Counted from the stretch's first letter, positions 45,336 through 56,990 are shown. The stretch is DNA of 64,000 nucleotides from Bretschneidera sinensis (GCA_023935145.1 CM043697.1:58961501-59025500); one strand, 5' to 3'. The notes: generated by a model from the letters alone, not told the origin. Program-made: numbers and translations.

Positions 45336-46310
45336 GTTCACCCATAATATAATTACATACTGCAAACCCTAAAGGGTGTCTTTTTTTTTATCAATCCTCT
45401 CTTTTCTTGTCACTTTATTTTCCCTTTCATGTTGCATAGTGTTGCTCTGTCTGCAACCAAAAAGTTGAGCCCGACACTCTAAAAGCTTAATTAGTTGAGG
45501 ATTGGTCTTGAATTTCTAATAAGATACTTGGCCAAGTGAATTTAAGCTTGTTCTCTTCTTTCCTGCTCTCTGTTAGCTGAGTCACGCAATAAGATACCAC
45601 GAGGATAGCCTTGAGCATAACTGATAGCTGAGAAGTAGTGAACTGTGATGCATGGTAAACCACATCTTTCCCCAATCAAAGTATCAAATGCTACTTGGCT
45701 TCTGGATCTTATTTTGTTGTGAGCATCCAACTTTTCTGCCGATTTTGATCCTTGACATTTGAATGGTAAATAAATAAATGAGAAAGTTCCATACTTCCAT
45801 AGATTGAGCAAAGAAATCCTTATAAAAGCTGACCTTACATATCTTGAAGCTGTTTGGGAAGGATATTAGCTGCAAGTATATGAGGCAATCTTCTCACTTT
45901 TTTTAGACCTAGACAAGCCGGAAGTGCCTTGTGACGATGACAAATATCTCAATGTCCATGGTTTAGGTCTAGCATGTTAGGGATAATTCCATGACTAGTT
46001 TGATGGAGACCACACAAAAAATAGTTACAATACAATTCAAGAATAAATTATTGATAGAATACTAAAGTGAAGTTAGTGTAATTGTGACCATAAATTGATC
46101 TTCAAAAAATGCATTAATTACAAAAAAAGAAATGATGACTATAAGACTTATATGTGATAATTTTTTACTAGAAGAATTTAAAGTTGCATAAATTCTATTT
46201 ATAATGATGTTGAAATGGAGAAGATTTGAGATAAAAATAAAATTAATTCTCAATCAGCGTTTTTGTTATGAGATAAGAGTATATTAGTCTTAAACTTTTT
46301 TTCTTCTATA
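45336..46310. other. no recognisable gene; possible tail of the old copia LTR
   Basis: The first part should be the remainder of the interrupted old LTR. A minus-strand open stretch at 45,811-45,542 (89 codons, includes FDTLIGERCGLPCITVHYFS) is not recognised and has no neighbours or start context to support it. The rest is AT-rich. Confidence 0.35.
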
Positions 46311-46312
46311 GA

Positions 46313-46770
46313 TTAAATTTAAATTGAAAAAAGTAATGTGATGTGTATTTTAATTTAAATTTATCAATTTCAAATAAGATAAAATTTTTTTTATTTAGAA
46401 TTAAGATGAATCAGAGTTTTGAATGTATGTAAACTCTTTTGTAGATAATGATTAATTAGTTTAGATATGATTTTTGGGTAAGATAAACTATATTATTTGA
46501 ATTTGAAATCAAGTAAATTATTTTTAAAGTTTTTTTTTGCATATTAAAGTTAAATTGGAGAAAATAATCCAATGTGTATTTTAATTTAAATATATTAATT
46601 TTATATAAGATAATGTGTTTTTATTTAGAATTAAGATGAATTAGAGTTTTGAATGTATATGAACTGTTTTGCAGATAATGATTAATTTGTTTAGATATGA
46701 TTTTTGGGTAAGATAAACTATATTATTTGAATTTGAAATTAAGTAAATTTGTCGTTTTTAAAGTTTTTTG
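46313..46770 (+). repeat. AT-rich tandem duplication, about 230-bp unit
   Basis: Two consecutive copies (about 46,313-46,540 and 46,541-46,770) share GTGTATTTTAATTTAAAT, TTTAGAATTAAGATGAAT, GATAATGATTAAT and GATTTTTGGGTAAGATAAAC in the same order and spacing. Confidence 0.8.
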
Positions 46771-47041
46771 AAATATTAATTAGCATTCTTATTTAAAAAA
46801 ATTATGTGATAAACTTTAATTAGCAAATTGAGTTGTTAAGACAAAAATTAAACAAATTTTCAGTTAAGATAAAAATAACTAATATTTTGAATAAGATTAA
46901 ATATACAAATATTTGAATTAAGATTAAACATACAAATATCTGAATTTGAAATTTAATTTTTTAAAATAGATAGTTTTGTTTAAAAGTATTTTGATAGAAA
47001 AATAATGTCCATGTCATTGCTTATGTGGCGCGGGTGAATTG

Positions 47042-47089
<48 letters not shown>

Positions 47090-47370
47090 CTTTTTGAAAA
47101 GTTTTTAAAAATATTAATTAGTATTCTTATTTAAGAAAATATTGTTGTCAGCTTTAATTAGCAAATTTAGTTGTTAAGATAAAAGATTAAAAGATTAAAT
47201 AAATTTATAATTAAGATAAAATATACAAATATTTTGAAATAAGATTAAACATACAAATATTTGAATTCGAAATTTTTTAAAATAGGTAGTTTTGTTTAAA
47301 ATTATTTTGATATAAAAATATTGTCCATGTCAATGTTTATATCATTGCTTATATGGCGCGTTAGAATTGT

Positions 47371-47444
<74 letters not shown>
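46771..47444 (+). repeat. AT-rich tandem duplication, about 330-bp unit, each ending in a TA microsatellite
   Basis: Two copies (about 46,771-47,087 and 47,096-47,444) share AATATTAATTAG, CTTTAATTAGCAAATT, TAGTTTTGTTTAAAA and TGTCCATGTCA...GCTTAT.TGGCGCG. The first ends in (TA)n at 47,043-47,087, the second in (AT)27 at 47,375-47,428 followed by (AG)8 at 47,429-47,444. Confidence 0.85.
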
Positions 47445-47445
<1 letters not shown>

Positions 47446-47925
47446 TTAATCTTTAAAAAATTAAACAGTTTAATTCAAACCAAAAGACCAATATATGTGA
47501 TGTGTCATGACTCGTGTGTGATAGAGAGGGAGATATACCAACATGTTTTAAATCAATCCAAAACTTCATTAGTAATTTTAAAGAACTTCACTAATAACGT
47601 CAATATAGATATAGGACCAAAAAAAATAATGTTACCAATGAAATTTCTCAAGTCTTACATTAGTTTTAGACCTGATTAACCAAGAATTACTCATGAGACT
47701 GTGCTCACAACCCATGTTCTGCCACATATTTCATAACTACCATAAAATAAAATAAATAACACTATAGGTTTCTTTTTTTTATTTTTATTAATGATATTAG
47801 CATAGCTTTTTTTAACAGAAATTATATTGGCACTTCAAAATCTATTTTGGGCACTATTTATATTTAGTTACAAAAGTTAAATTTAGAATATTACAACTTA
47901 GTTTTGGGAGGAATTCTTACTGCAT

Positions 47926-48088
47926 TGGGTGCAAATAAAGAGTTTTGCACTGGATGGAAACTTGATTGGTAATTTTTGAAAACTTCACTAGTAACATCCG
48001 TATATACTCAGTTATCATTATTAATAAAATTCTAAAAAATTACCAATCAAGTTTCCACTGGTGCAAAACTCTTGATTTACACTCGAAA
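47926..48088. mobile_element. small inverted-repeat (MITE-like) element
   Basis: Arms of about 55 bp: left GGGTGCAAATAAAGAGTTTT and GGAAACTTGATTGGTAATTT, right the imperfect reverse complement AAATTACCAATCAAGTTTCC and AAAACTCTTGATTTACACTC. Centre about 45 bp. No target duplication was fixed. Confidence 0.7.
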
Positions 48089-48243
48089 CAACCAAGAATT
48101 TTTCCAGTTTTGGAGGGCCAAAGGCTCCAGTTTCTTATTTTTCTATTTGATATGGGGCTCTCAGTTTTGTTTCTTCCTAAATTTGTTTTCTTTATTTTAC
48201 AAAAAATAATAAAATCCACTCTTACCTGAATATTGACTAAAAA

Positions 48244-48246
<3 letters not shown>

Positions 48247-48274
<28 letters not shown>
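48247..48274 (+). repeat. poly(A) run of 28
   Basis: An uninterrupted run of 28 A follows AATATTGACTAAAAATGT. It could mark the 3' end of a retroposed sequence, but nothing upstream is recognisable. Confidence 0.9.
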
Positions 48275-48277
<3 letters not shown>

Positions 48278-48289
48278 AACCCAACATAC

Positions 48290-49000
48290 TACCTTTCAAC
48301 AAAAGGAGGTTTGCTGGCTATTTTGCCACCCTCATAATGATTTATTTGGAGCAAAGACGCTGCAGACATCGGATTTTGTTTTTATGTTTTTCAATAGACT
48401 GCATGTGGATCCTATGATGAATTAAGGATCAAGTTTTCAAAAGTTATTCTCTTAATAAGCTAGAACAAGATGAAGCATGGTTTAAATCGAAACCTAAAAG
48501 TCAAAATCTAAATCTGAGAGTCAAAACCCAACACTAGAGTTTAAAACCAGTCCAAACCTTGTCCAAAAATCCCAAATACCCAAAATCAACCCAAACCGAG
48601 TCCAAAAGACCCCAAACCATCAAAACTCGATGCATGGATGAAAATGGATCGAAGATATGAAAAGAAAATTTTCGGCCTTGGGGAATCGATTTGGGCTTAA
48701 AATGATTGAATCAATTAGTCTAGGTCGACCGACCAGATACTAGGTATGCTAACTCAGGACTTGACTGATCGATTGACTTGTATGGACAATCGGTTAAAGC
48801 AGGTTTGAATGGTATCTTTTGATTCAAATTCGTATTTTTGGGCTAATATGTCCCCCTCATTTAATGTTGGTCAACTTCCCTGCTTAAATCTCAGCCATTG
48901 AATTGATATGGAAGTTTTCCAATGAATCATAATGCAATTTATTGGATAAAGAAAACAGAATAAAATTTAATTTTTTATTTATTTGAATAACATTCAATGA
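48290..49000. other. no gene seen
   Basis: About 700 bp with short C/A-rich repeats such as CCAAAC and TCAAAACCCAA (48,500-48,620) and no coding signal. Confidence 0.5.
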
Positions 49001-49003
49001 ATC

Positions 49004-49142
49004 TAGGGGTGACAATTTTGGACACGACACGACACGAAATAAAGCGTGTTAGTGTTGAGTTTTTTTGACACGATTAATAATCGTGTTGTGTTCGTTTCGA
49101 CACGACACGAACACGACCTGTCAACCCGAATTGCCACCCCTA
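49004..49142. mobile_element. hAT-type MITE, 139 bp
   Basis: Terminal inverted repeats TAGGGGTGACAATT (left) and AATTGCCACCCCTA (right) differ at one position. A perfect 8-bp target duplication AATGAATC flanks the element (48,996-49,003 and 49,143-49,150), as expected of hAT transposons. The interior is palindromic, with ACACGACACGACACGAA near each end. Too short to encode anything. Confidence 0.9.
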
Positions 49143-49306
49143 AATGAATCTACTACTCTAGGATTAATAGGATGAAAAACAAGACCATACAAGGTTAGGG
49201 ATTTTATACATTTGCTTTGATGGAAATTTGTAGGAACTTCAAATAGGTCCACGAGCCGTTCAAGTGTCCTACCTCTAAGTGTATCCACACGAACAACTAA
49301 GGTGAT

Positions 49307-49442
49307 GTTTGGAAAAGGTATTAAATCATGCTTAAAGCATATTAGTTTAAATTGGTTCAAAACAAATACCTTTCCAATTTAAAATTGCCTTGAACCAATT
49401 TAAGCTAACATGCTTTAAGCATGCTTTAATACTTTTCCAATA
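49307..49442. mobile_element. foldback MITE-like element, about 135 bp
   Basis: Arms of about 55 bp: left GGAAAAGGTATTAAATCATG and TTTAAATTGGTTCAAAAC, right GAACCAATTTAAGCTAACAT and GCATGCTTTAATACTTTTCC. They face around a short centre at about 49,367-49,382. Confidence 0.75.
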
Positions 49443-49522
49443 CTGCTTAAGAATCAAAGATCTTCTTCCTCATGATGTCAAACATGATGAGCTTAAAGAA
49501 CAATTAGGGTGGTCAAAAACTA

Positions 49523-50282
49523 GGGCCATGTTTGGGTACCAGTTTTCAGTTTTCAGTTTTTGAAAACTAGTTTCAAAAAATGAAAACTAAAAACAGTTTT
49601 ATAAAGAAAACTTGTTTGGATAATTGTGACTCGAAAAATGTTTTCAAAAATAGAAAACAATTAAATTTTTTTTGGATAATTTTATAGCTATAGTTATGTG
49701 TGTTTATTTAATTTTTCTTCTCTTCTCCTAAAAAATTTGGATCTTCCTTTGATTTTTTCTTCCTCTTTTTCTTTTCCTCATTTTATTGTTCTTCTCATAT
49801 TTCATCTTCTTCTTCTCCCCCTGGTAGATTCATCACCGGTTCGCGACCGTAGCAGCACCGCCACAACATGACTGCAACAACACCACAACAGTGACGCCAC
49901 AGCACGACCGTTGCAGCACTGCCACAACACGACCGCAGCAGTGCTGCCACAGCACTACCGTAGTAGCTCCGAATTTTTCCACTAGTAGTCTGACACCATA
50001 TCTATTGACGGTCCAAAAAATGATGAGATAAAGAGAGCTTTTCTATTTGGGTAGAAAGAAAATGGAAAGGAAAATTTATGAGAAAAATGAAAACTGAAAA
50101 CTAGTTTTGAAAACACCTAAAAAGAGTTTTCTAATACTAGTTTTTAAAAAGACTTATTTTGGAAATACTTTTCAAAAACTATGTTTGAAAACTGATACCT
50201 AAACATGTTTTATGATTTTGATAATAGTTTTCAGTTTTTGAAAACCCAAAACTGTTTTTGAAAACTCCAACCAAACATGCCC
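49523..50282. mobile_element. non-autonomous TIR element, 760 bp
   Basis: Ends GGGCCATGTTTGG and CCAAACATGCCC form imperfect terminal inverted repeats, flanked by TA on both sides. Many subterminal copies of GTTTTCAGTTTTTGAAAAC and its complement lie in both ends, typical of transposase-binding arrays. The middle (49,835-49,975) is a GC-richer array of CCACAGCACGACCG-like words. No transposase is encoded. Confidence 0.75.
49835..49975 (+). repeat. CAGCA/CGACCG minisatellite inside the TIR element
   Basis: Imperfect repeats about 33 bp long containing GCCACAACACGACCGCAGCA occur four to five times. Local GC is much higher than in the flanks. Confidence 0.75.
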
Positions 50283-50284
50283 TA

Positions 50285-51139
50285 AGAGTGCTAGCTCTAG
50301 GGTTTTTAGTTTTTGCCTTAGAGAAAAAGAGCTTAATATCCGATCTTAATATCTAATAATCTTCTTCTAGGTTTTCTATCAAATGGAAACCATATTTATA
50401 TATAGCTTTTACTCTTGAAGGCTTTAAAAATTTTAGAATTACAATTAAGCCCCTAGCTTGATATAATTACTAGAAATATCTTAATTGACCCCTTAATTTC
50501 TCTATTGTTACAATTGACTTACTATGTGTGACCTTTAGTTGTAATATTGTGCTAATAGGTCGTAACTATTACGTGTCAATCAGACACGTCCAATTAATTA
50601 GAAATCCCTCTAATTAGTTCAATTAAAAACCATTTTAATTCAACCTTTAAATGAGAATTAAATTACAATTAATTCTCAGGCTTAAGTGACACCTATTAGA
50701 ATATCATGACTACCCATATAATATAAATTTAGTTATGAACCTCAGTTATCGTCCAATTCAATTCTTCTATAATGCAATGTTGAGCTTTTGTTGCCTTTGT
50801 CTGCTAGGTTTTTATACAACTCTTTTTTTATCGAGTTCCTGTCAAGGGGGTTTCTGGTGGTCTCTATATGCTATGGGAATCCAATTTAGTGAATCTTTCT
50901 GTCCTTACAATAACCAACCAACTAATCCACACAAAGATATTGGATGGGAATGGCTCATCTAGGTTTTTACTCCAATATATGTTAAGCCAAGCTATCAGTA
51001 GTGTTGATGCCGAAAATCTACTAGAAATCCGAATGGTCGAGGAGTAGAACATGTAGAATCTCATTTTTTTAAGCATTTTATATTCTTTTTTTTTTATTTC
51101 AGCTCTTATAGGAACTTTTAGCAAGAAACAAAAGCTTTA
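50285..51139. other. no gene seen
   Basis: AT-rich sequence. A 75-codon open frame at 50,735-50,962 (includes FYNAMLSFCCLCLLGFYTTL) is unrecognised and lacks support. Confidence 0.45.
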
Positions 51140-53518
51140 GGGGTTGTTTTATGGCTAGAAAGAAATTAAAGAAAGGACTTGTAATTTAATAAAAGAAGAA
51201 GGAGAAGGATAGAGTGGTAAAAGGCCAAGACTTAATGAGAGTATATAAGCTTAAACTAAACCTAGAATAGTGTAAGTTCTCATTTCTAACTTGGAGAGCT
51301 CGGGCAGAAGGGAGAAAGGAGAGAAAACTCTAGAATTTTTTTCTTCTCAAAACCAATTTCCTTCCTAAACTTTGATCTAGCCTTAACCCAACCATTCAAG
51401 ATCCGTTTGCCCCTAAAATTTAAATACATCTTCTGCCACCATTAGCCTTCCTTCAGCTAGGGAGGTGGATCTCCACGAGCAGGTCACGGTGGCGCGTGGC
51501 TACACGCGCCGAGCAGGTGAGAAAAATCTATTTTCTTCCTTTGGATTTTTCGTGCATAATTTGAGGTAATTTCGAAACATTATCAACTAAAAACTTAAAA
51601 TACATTTCTTAAAGTTAATGTTTGGCTTTTTTTTGAGGTCATTTGGATTTAATTTCATAATTTTTTGAATTTTTGAAGTTTGAAGAATTTATGCTGATCT
51701 CTGCCCAAAGTTTGAAATTTATTCTTGTATAACATAATCTTGGAATGGATATTGTTAGAGAATTATGATTTGGACTGTATGTTTGAAACCCTTATAGGAA
51801 TTAAAATAAATCTCTCTAGATAATAGACTTTCTTGATTGGGAATCAATGTTTAGAAAGAAGACTTTTTGTAAGTTTGAATTGTTAGTAATTACTCCAAGT
51901 TAGTGTTTTGAAGTTTGAAGTCCTAAAAATTAAGAATTTTATGGTACGAAGATGTTTAGACTTGAATGAATTCTTTGAGTTGAAAGAAGTTTGAAGTGAG
52001 TAATGGAAGTTTTGTTAACAAAAGCATGGAAAATGAAATTTTGGAAAGTAAAGGAAACAAGTCACTTTGAGTAATGTTATTACTTAAGAGTTGAAATTTT
52101 CTTATCTTTTAAATTGGAATTTTGATTATGTAATTGAAGAGTATCATTTTTGGATATAAATCTCAAACTTGGATAAGGAAAGAAGTAAAGAATGAAAGAA
52201 TGAAGAAAGGTGATTAAAGAGAAGAATGAAACTTTTAGTATTATTTTCCTTTGATTATATGTGTAAGTAAATGGAATGATTGGTTGCCTATTGACTGTTT
52301 ACAATTTTAAATACTATACTAAATGACTATCTATATATATGTAGTTTGTTTTAATTGTTAAAATGACATTTCAATAGGTGTCGTTGACAATCGTAGTAAA
52401 GACGAGGAAATGATTCGAGATTAAGACTTGGCACGTAAGGAGAGTATTACCCTACTCTTGGTAAGCGTGAAGGTTAATGGGGAAACCAAAGAAATAAAGT
52501 TATGTAAGAATTATAATTAGTTACTAAAGCATAATAATTATATATATAACTATGTGGTAAGGTAAGTTAATTATACTCTAATGACGATATAATGAATAGA
52601 AACCTTTGTGCTGAACATTATGTGATTGTATGGATTGATGTTAATTTGTTGATGTTCATCACTTGATTTCGTTTCATTTCATGCATTGAAATTTACGGTG
52701 ACCTATTGAGGGGGGAGTGATGTGTGAGGACGATAGGTTCCTTCCCACAAGGGGTGTATAGGTACCAAATATATATTTAGATGATTGGACCCGGCTCGGA
52801 TCAAAAAGGGTTCTAAAAATTTATTGTTTGTGAAACGTACTGGTATGTGGGGAGACATTCTCAATGGATTTTGATTGATTATGAGATGAGATATTGCATT
52901 GCATCGTGCTGCATTGACATATCATACATGAATTTGATTTGCTTAGCCCTTAAGGGGCATGTGAATTGTTTGGTTATATGGAGAAATTGTGATGTTTTGA
53001 TTGACTATGCAATAGTGAATGCAAATTTGATATGGGTTCACGATTGCTAAGATTGTTGATTTGCAAAGTGTTATATGACTATGTATAAGAATAAATGAAG
53101 AAGAAATGAAAAAGAAAATATTAATAAGCTCTCAATTTTTTTTTTTAAAAGTGATTACTTTGTGTAGAGTAAGAACTCACTGAGCTTTATAGCTCACCTC
53201 TCCTCTTTATTGCTTTTCAGGTAAGCTTCCAGGAAATCTCAGATATTAGGTGGTGAAGTTTTGAAGATTTGACGAAATTCTTAAGTGGGTCCACAAGCGT
53301 CGCATCCTCAGTCAAATCTCTTCTTTTGTAATAAATGTTATATTGTATATTATGTGTGTGAACTTGTAACTTGAAGGTTGTGTCCCTTTAAACACCTTGC
53401 AAAGCTACAACTTTATAGTTGTAATAACTATATGATTTTAATTTATATATTAGATATTGTTCTGCTGTATTATATTAATTGGGTGTCCAGGTGCTCGATT
53501 CTAAAAGGTAAGTGACAC
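51140..53518 (+). repeat. chromovirus (Del/Tekay-like) LTR, plus strand
   Basis: The layout fits a long chromovirus LTR: a TATA box AGAGTATATAAGCTT near 51,239-51,253, a leader with ACTTTGATCTAGCCTTAACC and GCCTTCCTTCAGCTAG, the middle TTACCCTACTCTTGGTAAGC, and ACTCACTGAGCTTTATAGCT before TTCAGGTAAGCTTCCAGG near 53,180-53,235. No PBS or gag follows; the sequence changes to a Tat LTR at about 53,519. Left boundary is uncertain by tens of bases or more. Confidence 0.5.
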
Positions 53519-54006
53519 TGTCATGAGGACAAAACCTGCACACAAGAAATGAGGAAAAAACTTAACAGTCGCTAGAGGAGCGGAGGGGTATGCCTCTTGG
53601 GGGACTCTCCCATGCCTAAGTTAGAATATGACTTTTTGAAAGTAGGGAGATCTATATGAAGCAAAGAGCTTTAGGCGAAAATTAAATGAAGCTTTTGATG
53701 TTAAAAGTCCCCTTTTATATAGTGTTTTCGGAGCAGAGTCTGATTAGGAGAGTGATTGATCACTAAGTGTTTAAGAATAGTATTCCTATAGATGAGTTTG
53801 GAGTTATCTATGCGCTAAATGATGATCTATCCATAAGCTAGAGTGGCATAATAGAATCAGAACATCGTTGTGAAATTACCGTTATACTCTTTACCAGGTG
53901 TGGTGATTTAATTGGTTGATTTGTTAGAGTCGTTAAATTACTTTTTTATCATTGAAGGTGGCTACGTGTCATTATGCTATTAGAGAGAGAATTTTTCCCT
54001 ACATCA
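53519..54006 (-). repeat. Tat-lineage LTR (probable 3' LTR of the integrase relic at 55,503-56,395)
   Basis: On the minus strand the segment starts TGATGTAGGG (54,006), has a TATA box CACTATATAAAAGGGGAC (53,708-53,725), then AACTTAGGCATGGGAGAGTC and GTGTGCAGGTTTTGTCCTC near its end. This block order resembles Tat-type LTRs. It lies downstream of the Tat integrase in the same orientation. The ends are inferred from terminal TG/CA only. Confidence 0.45.
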
Positions 54007-55502
54007 GATGCCCTGTAGTCTATACAGTCGAGAAAGTAGAGTTTATTTTGGAGTGATTTCTTTAGAACAAGTCATTTTTTTGGGTACCCAGATACTAAAA
54101 GGGTGAAGAATGGAGATTTAAGTCTGTTTAGGTGGAGATGTAGACTCTGAGGAAACCTACCAGCTTGATACTTCCTCGGAGTGAGGTAAGCTTGAATGAT
54201 ACCATCTTTGTGTATGAGGAGATCATGCTGAGTCAAACTACTCGAAGTTTGGCGAATGGGTTTGAGAAAATGATCTAAGTCAAACTTCTTGGAGTTTGGC
54301 GATGACACTAAGTCAAACTGCTCGAAGTTTGGTTAATGGGTTCACGGAGATGACACTCAGTCAAATTGCTTGGAGTTTAACGAAATAGTTCTAAGGATAT
54401 GACACTCAGTCAAACTACTCGGAGTTTAGAGAATGGGTCAGAGGAGATGACACTTAGTCAAGCTGCTTAGAGTTTGGCGAAATAGGTCCGAGGAGATGAC
54501 ACTAAGTCAAACTGCTCGGAGTTTGGAAAATGAGTCCAAGAAGACGACACCTAGTAAAACTACTCAGAGTTTGGCGAAATAGGTCTTAGAAGATGACACT
54601 CAGCCATACTGCTCGGAGTTTGGTGAAATAGGTACGAGGAGATGACTCACAGTCAAATTGCTCGGAGTTTGGGGAATAGGTCTGAGGGTAATGATAAGGA
54701 TTAAAACTGCTCAAAGTTTGATAGAGACTTTCGAAGAGAATGATAAAGATCAAAATGCTCAGAGTTTGATGAAGACTTCTGAGGAGAATGATCAGGATCA
54801 AACTACTCAGAGTTTGATGGAGACTTCCAAGGAGAATGAACTTGTTCATTCATGATGTAAAAACAAGTATAGTTATAGGCATTAAGCCCATTTGATTTTT
54901 AGTGTCTACTGGCTGAACTAGGCCTTCACGTTTTAAGGCCTATTAATATGGGCCGGATTTTGGACATTTAGGGCTCACTAATTAGGCCAAAGTCCTTTGA
55001 TCTAGAGCCCATTAAATGAGCTAGTGCTTCTAAAATGTTTCTTAGAAGTTAATGAGAGGGCACACAATTTTTCGATGGCTATGGGGAGAGAGCTTTTTGG
55101 GAGGGCAACTTCTGGTCATAAATAAAACAATGTATCTCCTCATCCCTGTAAAAAGGGTTGCACGCATTTTTGGTTATCTGAAAGGGCTTCATTTTGTTAC
55201 AACTGTAACAATTAACTCCTCCTCATTTAAATCATTTTCGGTTGTGGAAAGCTCTTTATAAGGGAGTGAAGGCCTTATTTGCTTTTCATTTCACTCATTT
55301 TCAATCTTAAAATTTTTTTAGAGCATTCAGATTCTGAGAAAGAGGAAGAACTCAAAATCTTTCTAAGAGCAAAACTTCTTGGAGTTTCGGAGTTTAAGGA
55401 GAAGGAAGAGCTCGGAGTCTATGGAGCTTTGAAGTTTGTTTGGAGAAACATCTTTAGAGTTCGAAGCTTTCTGTCTTCTAAAAGATAGAGAAGATAGGAG
55501 TT
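54007..55502 (-). other. 3' untranslated region of the Tat-type element
   Basis: About 1.5 kb between the integrase stop (55,503-55,505) and the probable LTR has no credible gene. It contains the 48-bp minisatellite at 54,232-54,840. Short open frames inside it are by-products of the array. Confidence 0.55.
54232..54840 (-). repeat. minisatellite of about 48 bp, about 13 units
   Basis: Units begin GTCAAACTGCTCGGAGTTTG on the plus strand and end GAGGAGATGACACTCA or close variants. Eight to ten units keep 47-50 bp; the second is shortened to about 33 bp. The last three (54,700-54,840) form a diverged subtype with GATGGAGACTT and GAGAATGATCAGGAT. Variation is stepwise along the array. Confidence 0.95.
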
Positions 55503-56395
55503 CTATTGATAAAATTTGCGGAGATTTTCGACGTTCAAAGTCTGGGCTATTGGCTTGCCATCCAGATCCTCGAGTTAGAACGTGCCAGCTCGACATGCTC
55601 TTTTGATACGGTAGGGTCCCTCCCAGTTTGGGCAAAGCTTTTTTATTTCTCGAGGATGGGAGACTTTGTTTTTTTGGAGTACCAGGTCATGTAGCATAAA
55701 AGTTCTTCCACGGACTCGGGAGTTGTTATATTTCGTCACCCTTTGTTGATAGGCAACTAGCTTGACCTGGGATTTATCCCTTACCTCGTCAACAAGATCG
55801 ACGTTCATCTTTAGGGCTTCTTCATTATTAGCTTCATCGAAGCTTTGTGCCCATAATGATGCCATCCCTATTTCAAGAGGGATAACAGCCTCTGACCCAT
55901 AGGCTAGGAAAAAAGGAGTTTCCCTAGTGGGAATCCGTGTAGTCGTTCGGTAGACCCAGAGGACGTTAGGTAAGTGTTTAACCAATTGTCTATTGGGTTC
56001 ATCAAGTCCCTTCTTGATTCTTTATAGGCGGATCCTATTAGTTACTTCAGCTTTCCCGTTAGCCTGGGGGTAGCCTGCCGAGGAGAAATGGTGCTCAATC
56101 TAAAGTTCCTGGCAAAAGGATTTGAATTGAGAGCTATCAAATTGTTTGTTGTTTTTGGTGACAAGTATCTTCAGTATGCCGAATCAACATACTATTAACT
56201 TCCAGACAAACCCTTGGGTTTGGTAATCAGAGATGCTAGTAAGGGGCTCAACTTCCGTCCCTTTGGTGAAGTAGTCGATAGCAACTATCAAATTTTTTTT
56301 TGCCCTGGAGCTTCTTGGAAAGGACTAAGGATGTTTATTCCCTACATAGCAAATGGAAATGGACTGATGATTGATGTCAAAGTGTGTGGTTTATA
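55503..56395 (-). pseudogene. Tat-lineage Ty3/gypsy integrase relic
   Basis: The minus strand carries the catalytic-core words DYFTKG and ILVTKNNKQFDSSQF (about 56,270-56,145; Lys where the second Asp should be), GYPQANGKAEVTN with the catalytic Glu, then LPNVLWVYRTTTRIPTRETP and YGSEAVIPLEIGMASL (about 55,975-55,850). The C-terminus has LVAYQQRVTKYNNSRVRGRT, LCPNWEGPYRIKRA and LEDLDGKPIAQT, ending in a stop at 55,503-55,505. In-frame stops occur near 55,558 and 56,020. These phrases are typical of the Tat (Ogre/Retand-like) lineage. Confidence 0.88.
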
Positions 56396-56990
56396 ATGAA
56401 TTAAAGAATAAATTATAAATTTAATATAAATACGATGTCAGGTAATGACGATCTACAATCAGGGGAAATTTCTGAGAGAAACAGGAAATGCAAGGAGGTG
56501 ATCCACTGGTAGCTTTAAGAGCTATGTGGTGAGTTGGATTTACTTTAAGTAATCTAAATAAAAATGAAAAATCTAGGGATAATATTAAAATAAATTATTA
56601 GCTTATGTTTTGGGGATAGATAAAGATTTGGTTGATAGATATGATATGAATATTGGACATCAGAATCGTATTATGTGAAAAGAGATATTTTTGGAATAAT
56701 AAGTTGATTTAATAATAAAAACAATAAGCGAAATTCTTGATGAGCTACGGTTGATGTTTTAATAAGTTGATTTAATAATAAAAGCAATAAGTGAAATTCT
56801 TGATGAGCTACTGTTGATGTTTTAATATGAATTTTGAGGAGATGGATTTTAGTGGATCTTGACCAATTTTAATGGATGATTTGATGTGATTTGGGATGAG
56901 AGGAATTTAGTGAAATTTTTGTTATATAAATTTGAGAATAATCATGATAGCCAATTTAAGTGTTTTGAATTTATGTTGTTTTTATATTAC
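56396..56990 (+). repeat. chromovirus LTR, left part
   Basis: Words such as GACGATCTACAATCAGGGGA, AAATTTCTGAGAG and GTGATCCACTGGTAGCTTTA are those of a second Del/Tekay-like LTR, which resumes after 58,396. A 63-bp tandem duplication (56,698-56,760 and 56,761-56,823, starting AATAAGTTGATTTAATAATA) lies within it. Confidence 0.5.

Noticed and set aside
45542..45875. 89-codon minus-strand open frame (SQVAFDTLIGERCGLPC) as a host gene fragment
   Set aside because: No recognised domain, no splice or start support, and it lies among repeats.
50735..50962. 75-codon plus-strand frame with a Cys/Leu-rich hydrophobic segment
   Set aside because: Single short frame in AT-rich DNA with no neighbour, no conserved motif recognised.
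54586..54849. 87-codon minus-strand open frame with repeated LHQTLSS-like words
   Set aside because: It is a by-product of the 48-bp minisatellite (48 is a multiple of three); no start context or domain.
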